From NCBI GenBank assembly GCA_029556045.1, contig JAKQGS010000120.1, positions 1 to 7,358 on the forward strand: a DNA stretch of 7,358 nt, written 5' to 3'. Position 1 is the stretch's first letter. Each line of letters opens with the position of its first letter. The stretch is from Pseudomonadota bacterium (GTDB lineage Bacteria > Bdellovibrionota > Oligoflexia > Oligoflexales > Oligoflexaceae). The notes beneath the pieces are model-generated. The model ran no database searches. It was not told where the DNA came from and worked only from the letters and a program-made list of their open reading frames with translations. The position numbers and the translations under genes are program-made. Positions 1-6,655 of this stretch are shown here, piece after piece.

Positions 1-276
1 TCGGAAATCGCCTTGGAACGGTGGGGCCACACCGCTCATTGGACCGGCAAGGAGATGCTGATTATGGGAGGAGCGGCTCGATTTACCCGTGAACTCTTTA
101 GTAACGTTTTAGCTTTTGACCTAGGCTCCCGCAGCTGGCAGGGGTTGAGCAGCCTGGCTGCCCCCGCACCGCGTCAGGATCATGCCGCCGTATGGACCGG
201 AAACAGCCTGCTCATCTGGGGTGGCAACAGCGGATTTGGCCAAAGTTTACAGGACGGGGCGATCTTCTACCCCTGA
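1..276 (+). CDS. Kelch-repeat protein, C-terminal fragment (5' end outside window)
   Basis: The frame is open from base 1 and ends at TGA 274-276, so this is the last 91 codons of a longer protein. Two repeat-like units are visible: HTAHWTGKEMLIMGG and DHAAVWTGNSLLIWGG, each with the hydrophobic strand and double glycine typical of Kelch beta-propeller blades. Between them FDLGSRSW matches the 'aYd..t..W' strand of a Kelch blade. The protein ends soon after the last blade (DGAIFYP). Kelch propellers usually serve as binding or scaffold domains, and in bacteria many are exported, but no signal peptide can be judged here because the start is missing. A strong terminator follows at 351-384, so this is probably the last gene of its transcript. 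The specific role is unknown. Confidence 0.85.
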   Translation, partial: SEIALERWGHTAHWTGKEMLIMGGAARFTRELFSNVLAFDLGSRSWQGLSSLAAPAPRQDHAAVWTGNSLLIWGGNSGFGQSLQDGAIFYP

Positions 277-350
277 GAACTACCGGCGATTTTTTAGTGT
301 GTGCCCGAGACCCGATGACCTGAATATTTGCCATGCGAAGTCAGCATAAG

Positions 351-384
351 GCTGCGATCCTTCGGGAAGTCGCGGCTTTTTTTT
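351..384 (+). terminator. Rho-independent terminator after the Kelch gene
   Basis: Bases 351-360 (gctgcgatcc) pair with 365-376 across a TTCG loop (361-364). The stem is about 10 bp with one G-U pair and a two-base bulge (368-369), and it is followed by eight Ts (377-384). The closing C-G pair with a UUCG loop is the very stable cUUCGg tetraloop. It lies 75 bases after the Kelch stop codon. It also shows that the open frame starting at TTG 328 cannot be the true start of the next gene, since that start lies upstream of the terminator. Confidence 0.88.
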
Positions 385-385
385 A

Positions 386-414
386 TTACCGATTCGAAAG
401 GTTTTCAAAATATT
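386..414 (+). promoter_or_regulatory. Weak candidate sigma70-like promoter for the REC-TPR operon
   Basis: The gap between the terminator (ending 384) and the next gene must hold a promoter if that gene is not read through. The best match I find is TTACCG (386-391) and AATATT (409-414) with a 17-base spacer. It matches only 3 of 6 and 4 of 6 consensus positions. The rest of the gap 415-492 has no better match. This is tentative. Confidence 0.2.
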
Positions 415-492
415 CAAGGTATGGGGGAAAAATCCGATCATTTGAGTTGGATGCGCACAGCTGCGATCCGACAGCCATTCCTTAATTCGAGG

Positions 493-2691
493 ATGACGTA
501 CTCACTGATGGATGCGCGTTTTAAAAATCGTACGGCCAAGGTCCTGATCGTGGAGCCCACCGGCACCAAACGGCAGGTGTTTGCTGACATCGTCAAATCC
601 CTGGGATTCAGCAATATCGGCGGATTTAAAACCGGGCGTGAAGTGCTTGACTATCTGGAAACCGAGCATGCCGACTGGATCATCATGCCGCTTTTTGCGA
701 CGCAGGACGTCAATGCCTTGCAGATCCTGAAGATCATCGTAGAGACTCCCCGTCTGTTTGATGTCCGCGTCAGCATTTTGCTGGAGCCGCTTGAGCAGTG
801 GTGCCTGTCACCCGCCTACAATCTGGGTCTGATGTCCCATCATGTCTATGCCAACGTCAAAGAAACGCTGCTGCAGGAATTTCGAGGGCTACTGGCTTCC
901 GGTGAAAAACATCATTGGAATACCACGTTGGTGGCAGCCGACTACTATCGTCGTCACTTGCTGGCGGGTAAGGACTACAAAAATCTGTTGCGACTGGAAG
1001 AAGCTCTGTTAGAGACATTGCCCGGGGAGTCATCCACCCTGTTGCACATGGCAGAAGCTCAGTTTCTAATAAAGGAGCCAGCACGAGCCATGCGGACTCT
1101 CAAGCAGTTGGCTCTGATGGATCCCAACATGGCTGCGGCTGCCGAAGCTCTACGGCGTAAGGTGGTGACGGATCCCAACTTCATGCAGGAGATGGATCCG
1201 GAAACCATACGGGAAATCCAAAATGGGGACGACAATCAGGCCGGCGTCAACGCCTTTGGCATCAACGATGCCGTGGTGGTGGATGGGGATTCCACCGTGC
1301 TTTTTTTCATGCAGAAAATCCTGGCCGAAGCAGGGGTTCCTAATATTCACTGTTTTGAGCGGGCTGAACCAGCATTGCAATGGCTGGAAAAACACGGAGA
1401 GCCAGGATTGATCATTCAGGAGTGGCGACTTCCGGATGTTTCGGGGCCTTTTTTTCTGCAACGGGTCCGGCACATGGGGCAGCTCAGGGTGCCGATCCTG
1501 GTGATGAGCTCCCTTATTAAGCCACAGGAGATGCCACTCCTTAAAGAAATGAGTGTTTCCGGTGTGATGCCAAAGCCGTTTGATCATCAGGCCTTCTATG
1601 GAACGTTGATCTGGGCCCTGCAACAGGATCGCTTGCCCACCGAACAACGCACGATGGAACGCAAGATTAAACAAATGCTGGATAAGGGACAATTTGGTGA
1701 GGCCGAACGCCTCAAGGCGGAGTATCTGCGACTCCCCGGCGTGGCCCTGGCGGCCACCCGGCAAATGGAGGCGGAGGTGGCTTATCGATTTTCCCAGTAC
1801 CAGGCAGCCATCACCTATGCGGCGGAAGCATTGAAAGCAGGAGGTGACACCTTGCTCCTGCTGGATCTTCTGGGTAAATCCTTCCTTAAGTTGGGTAACT
1901 ACAGCGCAGCTCTGAAGGCGTTTGAAAAAGCCCAGGCGCTTTCCCCTCTGAATATCGGACGTCTTTGTTTGGCTGCCCTGGCGGAGTCGGAGGTGGGAGG
2001 TTCGCAAAAAGCGCAGGAATGGTTGCAAAAAGCCAAACAGCTGGATGCCCGGTCCACGGATATCGCGGAGACCGATGTCAGCTTGTCTTTGATCGCCGGG
2101 GATTTGGAAAAAGCCAGGGCGCTTATGGAGGAGTTGAGTTCACTCTCCCGCATTCTCGGTTATATGAATAACCGTGCGGTGGCTATGGCCATCAACGGTA
2201 AACCCAACCTTGGTATTGTCACCTATCGCGACATCCTGGCCTCACTGCCGCAAAAACACGACGGTATGCAGAGTATTGTGACCTACAATCTGGCTTTGGC
2301 CTTTATCCGGCAGAATAAATTGCAGGAGGCTGCCGATTATCTGGCAAAGATCGACAAGATTCCTACTCCTGCATTGGAACGCAAGATCACGTCACTGCGT
2401 AAACGGCTGGGACGTGCTTTAAAAAAAGGTGAGAGAATAAAAGTCAATCTTCTGGACGCTTCCTCCTCAAGTCAGGTGTCCCCCGCCACCATCGGTCGCA
2501 TGAAGGCGGCGCAGGAGGTGATGACGATTCTGGATATCCCCAAAGGCAAGATTTGCTGCTTCCGGCTGCTGGGGGTCGCGGATGGGGGAGATCCCCGCGC
2601 CCGCAAACTTCTCGAACAGATGCCGCGATTTAAGGTGCGGGAGTCCATTGAAAAACCCGATTTTGCCAAGGATACCGTCAAGGCAGTATAG
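493..2691 (+). CDS. Double pseudo-receiver TPR protein (REC-TPR-REC-TPR)
   Basis: This is a 732-residue cytoplasmic protein if started at ATG 493; ATG 508 and ATG 421 are alternatives and none has a well-spaced ribosome binding site. The open frame continues upstream to TTG 328, but that part translates the terminator. Domain order: a receiver-like domain at about 14-130 (starting KVLIVEP), a helical TPR-like stretch at about 140-225, a second receiver at about 258-378, then a long TPR array at about 388-650 (for example LLGKSFLKLGNYSAALKAF) and a polar tail. In REC1 the phosphoacceptor position is Pro66 (ADWIIMPLF), and the usual Thr/Ser and Lys are also missing. In REC2 the acidic pocket (Asp264, Asp266), Ser339 and Lys361 in PKPF are kept, but the acceptor is Glu310 (IIQEWRLPDVSG). 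TPRs bind proteins, so a scaffold role in signalling is inferred. The downstream REC-PilZ gene follows after 14 bases and is probably co-transcribed. Confidence 0.85.
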   Translation: MTYSLMDARFKNRTAKVLIVEPTGTKRQVFADIVKSLGFSNIGGFKTGREVLDYLETEHADWIIMPLFATQDVNALQILKIIVETPRLFDVRVSILLEPLEQWCLSPAYNLGLMSHHVYANVKETLLQEFRGLLASGEKHHWNTTLVAADYYRRHLLAGKDYKNLLRLEEALLETLPGESSTLLHMAEAQFLIKEPARAMRTLKQLALMDPNMAAAAEALRRKVVTDPNFMQEMDPETIREIQNGDDNQAGVNAFGINDAVVVDGDSTVLFFMQKILAEAGVPNIHCFERAEPALQWLEKHGEPGLIIQEWRLPDVSGPFFLQRVRHMGQLRVPILVMSSLIKPQEMPLLKEMSVSGVMPKPFDHQAFYGTLIWALQQDRLPTEQRTMERKIKQMLDKGQFGEAERLKAEYLRLPGVALAATRQMEAEVAYRFSQYQAAITYAAEALKAGGDTLLLLDLLGKSFLKLGNYSAALKAFEKAQALSPLNIGRLCLAALAESEVGGSQKAQEWLQKAKQLDARSTDIAETDVSLSLIAGDLEKARALMEELSSLSRILGYMNNRAVAMAINGKPNLGIVTYRDILASLPQKHDGMQSIVTYNLALAFIRQNKLQEAADYLAKIDKIPTPALERKITSLRKRLGRALKKGERIKVNLLDASSSSQVSPATIGRMKAAQEVMTILDIPKGKICCFRLLGVADGGDPRARKLLEQMPRFKVRESIEKPDFAKDTVKAV

Positions 2692-2695
2692 AGCC

Positions 2696-2701
2696 GGGAG
2701 G
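2696..2701 (+). promoter_or_regulatory. Ribosome binding site of the REC-PilZ gene
   Basis: GGGAGG lies four bases before ATG 2706 and just after the TAG stop of the upstream gene (2689-2691). It supports both the chosen start and efficient translation within the two-gene operon. Confidence 0.75.
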
Positions 2702-2705
2702 CCCC

Positions 2706-3470
2706 ATGGAAAATGCACCACGAAAAGTGCTCATTGTGGATGATGACCAGGATTTGCGGGAGGTCCTTTCGCTGGAGTGTGGACTGCGGGGTCTTGTACC
2801 GGTGCAGGCTGCATCCGTTGATGAAGGAGTGGCTCTTTTGGAGCAGGGAGGTATAGACTGGGTGATCTGCGATTACATGATGCCAGGACGAAACGGCCTG
2901 GAGCTGATACATTGGGTGCGAAAGCACCCCTCTTTTGCCACGTTGCCTATCATACTGCTGACCGCAAGCTCTGATATCTCTCTCGTGACAGCGTTTCATC
3001 ACGGAGTCGATGCCCTGGTGGTCAAGCCTTTTGTGCGGGATGATTTTTTTCAGACGTTCTGGCTGCTGAATCAGCGGCAAAAAGACCGTTGGCAAAACGA
3101 TCCTGGGTTTGGTGACTCCGCACTCTGGTTGCAGCAAAGTCACCATTCGCTGCAGGAGGTGATGGCGCAGGACGCTTTGCAATTTGGTCGGGGCGGATTC
3201 TTTCTGGCGTTAAATCATTGGGAGGGGGGAGCCTACCAAATGGTGAACTTTCACCTCTATTTTAACAGCGGTGAACTGGGGGAATTCGCGGGGGCTGGCA
3301 TGGTTCGTTGGCAGCGCCCAACCCGTAACCACGGGGATTTTATGCCGGGGGTTGGGCTGGAAATTATTTATTTGGAGCCCCCCGCCCGGCAGTGGTTGGA
3401 ACAATACCTGCGGCTCCACGGTCCGCAGTCTTTTATTCCTGAGGGATCCCGCAAGGTCCGGGCGGCATAA
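2706..3470 (+). CDS. Response regulator with intact receiver and C-terminal PilZ-like domain
   Basis: This 254-residue cytoplasmic protein starts at ATG 2706. Residues 6-125 form a complete receiver domain: acidic pocket Asp12-Asp13-Asp14 (KVLIVDDD), phosphoacceptor Asp56 in CDYMMPGRNG, Thr86 in LLTAS and Lys107 in VVKPF. It should therefore accept phosphate from a histidine kinase, which is not in this window. Residues about 150-240 resemble a PilZ domain: GRGGFFLAL fits the 'xSxxGxF' strand, and GMVRWQRP followed by PGVGLEIIYLEPPARQWL fits the later strands seen in deltaproteobacterial PilZ proteins. The c-di-GMP motifs look lost: there is no RxxxR upstream, and the [D/N]xSxxG motif reads QFGRGG. 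Output may be protein interaction rather than nucleotide sensing. No DNA-binding domain is visible. The PilZ call is from pattern only and is less certain than the receiver call. Confidence 0.87.
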   Translation: MENAPRKVLIVDDDQDLREVLSLECGLRGLVPVQAASVDEGVALLEQGGIDWVICDYMMPGRNGLELIHWVRKHPSFATLPIILLTASSDISLVTAFHHGVDALVVKPFVRDDFFQTFWLLNQRQKDRWQNDPGFGDSALWLQQSHHSLQEVMAQDALQFGRGGFFLALNHWEGGAYQMVNFHLYFNSGELGEFAGAGMVRWQRPTRNHGDFMPGVGLEIIYLEPPARQWLEQYLRLHGPQSFIPEGSRKVRAA

Positions 3471-3473
3471 CCC

Positions 3474-4238
3474 CTAGGGAGTGGCCAAAGTCACATCCCT
3501 AATATCCAAGGCGAAGGAAAGAGACTTTTTAGCCCGCGCCGTAAAGATCACCGTATAGGTTCCCGTTGTTTCCGCTTTCCACTCCGTGACGGTTGCCCGT
3601 CTGTTTTTGATCTCCCCAATACCTGCAAACCAGCCAGATTTTACCGGCTCATCCTGTGGTTTGGTGATCGATGCGGTCAGAGGTATCTTTTCCCCTGGGG
3701 CCACCGGCTCCGAACCCAGTGGCGAGGTAATGGCGACTCCCACGGCTTCCCAATCTAATTCGGGCGCATCCTCCGGAAACACCATGATGTCGTCGGTGAT
3801 GGGGATTTCCTTAGCGGTCGTCACCAGCTTGAGCCCATAACGCAACTTATAAGGTTTCCCCGCACTGACCAAGGCTGCCAATTCAGCGGGTACCACAAAG
3901 GAGGCACTGAAGGTGAGATGATCGAGGCTGGCGTAGGCGGTGCGGGACTGAGGATCCGCAGTGGTGGATACCTCCGGCGCCGGCAATTGACCGCCCCCCT
4001 GGGTTAAGGTGTAGGTATCGGCCGTCACCGTGGCATCGCGAGGCACGGCCACATGCAGGGTCACCTGTACCGTGTCGCCAGGTTTGGCCGTGATGGGGGA
4101 GGTGGCAATGCCGATGGGGCGCACCGAGTCGATCACCTCGGGGCGATCGTCGGACTCATCGCATCCCCATAGCATCAGGCCGGGGGCCGCAAGTAGCATC
4201 AAGAATAACAAAGTTTTGCAGCATTTGGTTGTCATCAT
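3474..4238 (-). CDS. Ig-like repeat lipoprotein linked to the TonB-dependent receptor
   Basis: This 254-residue protein has a lipoprotein signal: MMTTKCCK, a hydrophobic stretch, then LMLWGC with the lipidated cysteine at position 26. Trp at -2 of the lipobox is unusual. The mature start is acidic (CDESDD). Two beta-rich modules follow, each opening with a similar phrase: ATSPITAKPGDTVQVTL at about 45-61 and ITSPLGSEPVAPGEKIPLTA at about 170-189. The second one, with WKAETTGTYTVIFTARA, looks like an Ig/PKD-type fold. I do not recognise a named family. The ATG overlaps the receptor's stop codon (TAATG), and AGGGGG lies 8 bases upstream, so the two are translationally coupled. An accessory or substrate-capturing role for the receptor is inferred from this coupling only. 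A second in-frame ATG immediately follows the first. Confidence 0.8.
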   Translation of the reverse strand: MMTTKCCKTLLFLMLLAAPGLMLWGCDESDDRPEVIDSVRPIGIATSPITAKPGDTVQVTLHVAVPRDATVTADTYTLTQGGGQLPAPEVSTTADPQSRTAYASLDHLTFSASFVVPAELAALVSAGKPYKLRYGLKLVTTAKEIPITDDIMVFPEDAPELDWEAVGVAITSPLGSEPVAPGEKIPLTASITKPQDEPVKSGWFAGIGEIKNRRATVTEWKAETTGTYTVIFTARAKKSLSFALDIRDVTLATP

Positions 4239-6508
4239 TAGAATGTCCCCCTGATTTCGATATAGGGAATGGGCGGTAGATCCTGCACCGGTTCTTTTTC
4301 ACTATAGTCGTAATTGTATTGATAGCTGCTGACCCGCCGCTGCAGAGCCAGGTACTGAACTCCAAAGCGGTAAGCCAGTTTCCACGTGTCGTACAGACTG
4401 TCATAGGTGGCAAACAGATCAAGCGTGTGAAAGTCCGGCAAACGATCGGAATAAGGATGTTCTGTATCGTAAAGCGGTTGGTACTTGTCCAGACTGGCAT
4501 TGTAGACGGACCCAGTGATGGGCGTGTAAGGACTGCCGGTGTTGTATTTGAACCGCAGACCGAGATCCCAGAGGGGGGTGAGTTTATAGCTACCCGCTAG
4601 GTTGACGATGTGGGTTTCATCATAGGGGCTGGTGGTCATCGGCGACTGATCGTCCTCCCGCTCCCTGACTTTGGAATAGGTATAGGCCAGCCAACCAAAA
4701 AACTTTTCCGTCATGTTGCGGCGCACAAACAATTCAAATCCATTGGCGGTGCGGGTACCAACACTCTTGTATTCTTCGGCCGCATCCGGAGAGATCAGGT
4801 GATAGATACGTTTTTGAAAAACCTGAACTTCTGAATTCCAGCGTTCATTCCATTTTTGCTCAAGCCCCAGGATATAATGATTGGACACCTCATTCAGCAG
4901 GTCGGGATTGCCGAAGCCCTTGGCGGTTTCACCGCCTTCGGGGGGTTGAGTGTATTGTCCCACCGCGCCCTTCAATGTTTGAATATCCGTGAGAGGGGAG
5001 CGGAAAATCAGGCGGGGATCGATGGCTGTTTTTGCCAGCTGATCACGGTGATAGACCCGCAGCCCCGGCGTGATGGTGCTGGTACCGATTTTTTGATCCA
5101 AGGAGATCCAGGCCGCCACATCCTTGTTCCAATACTCACGATTCAGGCTGGAGCGGGGAGCATCCTCGAAATCAAAGTAGGGGTCGCTGGGATCCGGGAT
5201 CGGGGCTTCGAATTTGAATTTGGCGTTATAGACCGACGGTAATAGCCCCATCTGCAGGTTTTGGTTGGCATTCAAACGTTTGCTGAGGCTGGCTGGCAAG
5301 CGATATCCCGCAACATGGCCTCGCAAAAAGTCCGATTGGATCTGGAACTCCTGATAGAAATAGAAAAACTGCGGTGTGGTGCTGAGGGTCCAGCCGGCAC
5401 CAAGATTTTTGCGTCGCTCCCAGCCCAGCACATAAAATTTATTGGCAAAGTCCACGTTGATTTTGCCGTCCTCACGATCTGAGGCGTCAAACGGAGCGGC
5501 AAGTTTGGCCCCATCGACGCTTCCAACGACCGTGAGTTTGGCGTAACCGTCGTCGTATTTTTTGAGGTAACGGATATGGGCGTCACCAAAATACGGCACC
5601 AGCGTCAGTCCAAGGTCTTTAGGTATGATGGCCGGCAGAATGTACTCGGTGGAACTTTTACGCACCGACAACGCCAAAGCACTATCCTCCGACAAGGGGC
5701 GCTCATGGTATAAGGCGTTGAAAAACGGCACATTCAACTTAAACTCTGTCATCGGATCCGCGGGGATCTCCGACGTGGTATTGAGGGCTATAATGCCACC
5801 GGTGACTTCACCATACTGTGCCCCAAACCCCCCGGTATAGAATTCCACATCGCTGAGGAGCTGGTCCGGCACGATGCTGATGTTTCCCACAGGATGAAAG
5901 ATGATGGGCACCTGGATATCATCGATGTAATAGCGGGAATCATTGGGCCCAGATCCCCGTATCACCACCTCATTGGAAAAGGTGGAGGACTGCACCCCCG
6001 GCAAAAGTTTGGTGATCTGGACGGGATCGCCACCGGGGGCAATTCGTTTGGTTTCCTCCACCAGAATCGTTTTCTGGGAGGCTGCGGGGCGTTTGTTACC
6101 CTTGATCACAATCTCTTCATCATCCGGCTGGCCGGGTGGCAAAAAGACTCGGGGGGGATTTCCTTGCCGCAGCGCATTGGCAGCGATGATCTGCTTCTCA
6201 AAACCCTTTTTGCTGATCATGATCTGCACGCCATCCGCCACAGCGGGAAGCACCACCACTCCCTGGGGATCGGTAAAGTATACTTGCTGGTCTATCTGCA
6301 CTTCGGCCCGACCCAAGGGCTTTCCAGTACCTTTTTGCAGGACCATGAGTCGAAGGTCCGATGCCACCGGTGCCGGTGCTGACGGCGATGTGGGGGCCTC
6401 TGCAGGAGTTTGAAGCTCTTGCGCTTCCAATGATAGCGGCACCAGAGCAAGGACCATGGAAAGTGGTACAAGCTGGGATAATCGCGGGAACACCGAAGGG
6501 GTCGACAT
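4238..6508 (-). CDS. TonB-dependent outer-membrane receptor with N-terminal carboxypeptidase-regulatory-like domain
   Basis: This is a 756-residue receptor that would import a ligand across the outer membrane using energy passed by TonB. I chose ATG 6508 over the upstream TTG 6628 because it has GGAG nine bases ahead and begins directly with a signal peptide (hydrophobic core then LSLEA, cleavage probably after Ala29). Domains: a Pro/Ala-rich linker at 32-49, a carboxypeptidase-regulatory-like Ig fold at about 51-124 (GKPLGRAEVQID, TDPQGVVVLP), a probable TonB box EEIVIKG at 131-137, a plug at about 145-245 (VVIRGSGPNDSRYYIDDI, FYTGGFGAQYGEVTGGI), then a beta-barrel to the end. The C terminus IEIRGTF ends in Phe, as expected for outer-membrane barrel insertion. 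The length is normal for the family. The gene lies 147 bases after a tonB-like gene and overlaps a lipoprotein gene. The substrate cannot be told from the sequence. Confidence 0.93.
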   Translation of the reverse strand: MSTPSVFPRLSQLVPLSMVLALVPLSLEAQELQTPAEAPTSPSAPAPVASDLRLMVLQKGTGKPLGRAEVQIDQQVYFTDPQGVVVLPAVADGVQIMISKKGFEKQIIAANALRQGNPPRVFLPPGQPDDEEIVIKGNKRPAASQKTILVEETKRIAPGGDPVQITKLLPGVQSSTFSNEVVIRGSGPNDSRYYIDDIQVPIIFHPVGNISIVPDQLLSDVEFYTGGFGAQYGEVTGGIIALNTTSEIPADPMTEFKLNVPFFNALYHERPLSEDSALALSVRKSSTEYILPAIIPKDLGLTLVPYFGDAHIRYLKKYDDGYAKLTVVGSVDGAKLAAPFDASDREDGKINVDFANKFYVLGWERRKNLGAGWTLSTTPQFFYFYQEFQIQSDFLRGHVAGYRLPASLSKRLNANQNLQMGLLPSVYNAKFKFEAPIPDPSDPYFDFEDAPRSSLNREYWNKDVAAWISLDQKIGTSTITPGLRVYHRDQLAKTAIDPRLIFRSPLTDIQTLKGAVGQYTQPPEGGETAKGFGNPDLLNEVSNHYILGLEQKWNERWNSEVQVFQKRIYHLISPDAAEEYKSVGTRTANGFELFVRRNMTEKFFGWLAYTYSKVREREDDQSPMTTSPYDETHIVNLAGSYKLTPLWDLGLRFKYNTGSPYTPITGSVYNASLDKYQPLYDTEHPYSDRLPDFHTLDLFATYDSLYDTWKLAYRFGVQYLALQRRVSSYQYNYDYSEKEPVQDLPPIPYIEIRGTF
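4247..4252 (-). promoter_or_regulatory. Ribosome binding site of the lipoprotein gene
   Basis: On the minus strand AGGGGG lies eight bases before ATG 4238, inside the last codons of the receptor gene. It supports the start that overlaps the receptor stop in TAATG. Confidence 0.65.
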
Positions 6509-6517
6509 GCCGTAACA

Positions 6518-6521
6518 CTCC
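6518..6521 (-). promoter_or_regulatory. Ribosome binding site that fixes the receptor start
   Basis: On the minus strand GGAG lies nine bases before ATG 6508. No comparable site precedes the upstream in-frame TTG 6628, whose 40 extra residues would also bury the signal peptide. Confidence 0.65.
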
Positions 6522-6542
6522 GTGGGTCTTACCAGGCAGCGG

Positions 6543-6563
6543 CGGGAGTTCAGAACTTTCCCG
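6543..6563 (-). repeat. Imperfect inverted repeat in the receptor leader
   Basis: On the minus strand CGGG pairs with CCCG and AGTTC with GAACT, with two unpaired As between the arms. It could form a small hairpin about 20 bases upstream of the ribosome binding site. There is no T-run, so it is not a terminator. A role as an operator half-site pair or leader structure is speculative. Confidence 0.35.
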
Positions 6564-6599
6564 TGCGTCCGGCAATAATTTTGAGATGCTTCATAATTT

Positions 6600-6628
6600 A
6601 TCGCAGGAAGCGCCGGAGAGAAAGTCAA
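6600..6628 (-). promoter_or_regulatory. Candidate promoter in the tonB-receptor gap
   Basis: On the minus strand TTGACT (6628-6623) is a 5 of 6 match to a -35 box. At a 17-base spacer the -10 position reads TGCGAT (6605-6600), a poor match. The nearby AT-rich GATAAATTAT is better in composition but lies 20 or more bases from the -35. The receptor may thus have its own promoter besides read-through from the tonB-like gene. I found no convincing Fur box here. Confidence 0.25.
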
Positions 6629-6637
6629 TTGTCAGGG

Positions 6638-6654
6638 AAAAAGGGTAGACCTTT
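6638..6654 (-). terminator. Weak hairpin with short T-run just after the tonB-like stop
   Basis: On the minus strand AAAGG (6654-6650) and CCTTT (6644-6640) can pair around a five-base loop, with the T-run reaching 6638. A five-pair, AT-rich stem is weak, so at most it would lower read-through into the receptor gene. Confidence 0.2.
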
Positions 6655-6655
6655 G

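Noticed and set aside
1150..2028. Long minus-strand open frame (292 codons) inside the REC-TPR gene
   Set aside because: It lies wholly antisense to a well-supported TPR/receiver gene, is rich in His, Gln and Arg with no domain pattern, and has no ribosome binding site I can defend.
2472..3182. Minus-strand open frame (236 codons) across the junction of the two signalling genes
   Set aside because: It is antisense to both the end of the TPR protein and a canonical receiver domain, and its translation shows no recognisable pattern.
5894..6413. Overlapping plus-strand open frames (162 and 156 codons) opposite the receptor plug region
   Set aside because: They are shadows of the receptor's plug and N-terminal domains, which are clearly coding on the minus strand.
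6576..6606. Possible Fur box in the AT-rich stretch upstream of the receptor
   Set aside because: Only the first five bases (GATAA) fit the 19-base consensus and there is no inverted symmetry.
6509..6628. N-terminal extension of the receptor to TTG 6628
   Set aside because: The extra 40 residues would precede a normal signal peptide, have no ribosome binding site, and include the candidate promoter region.
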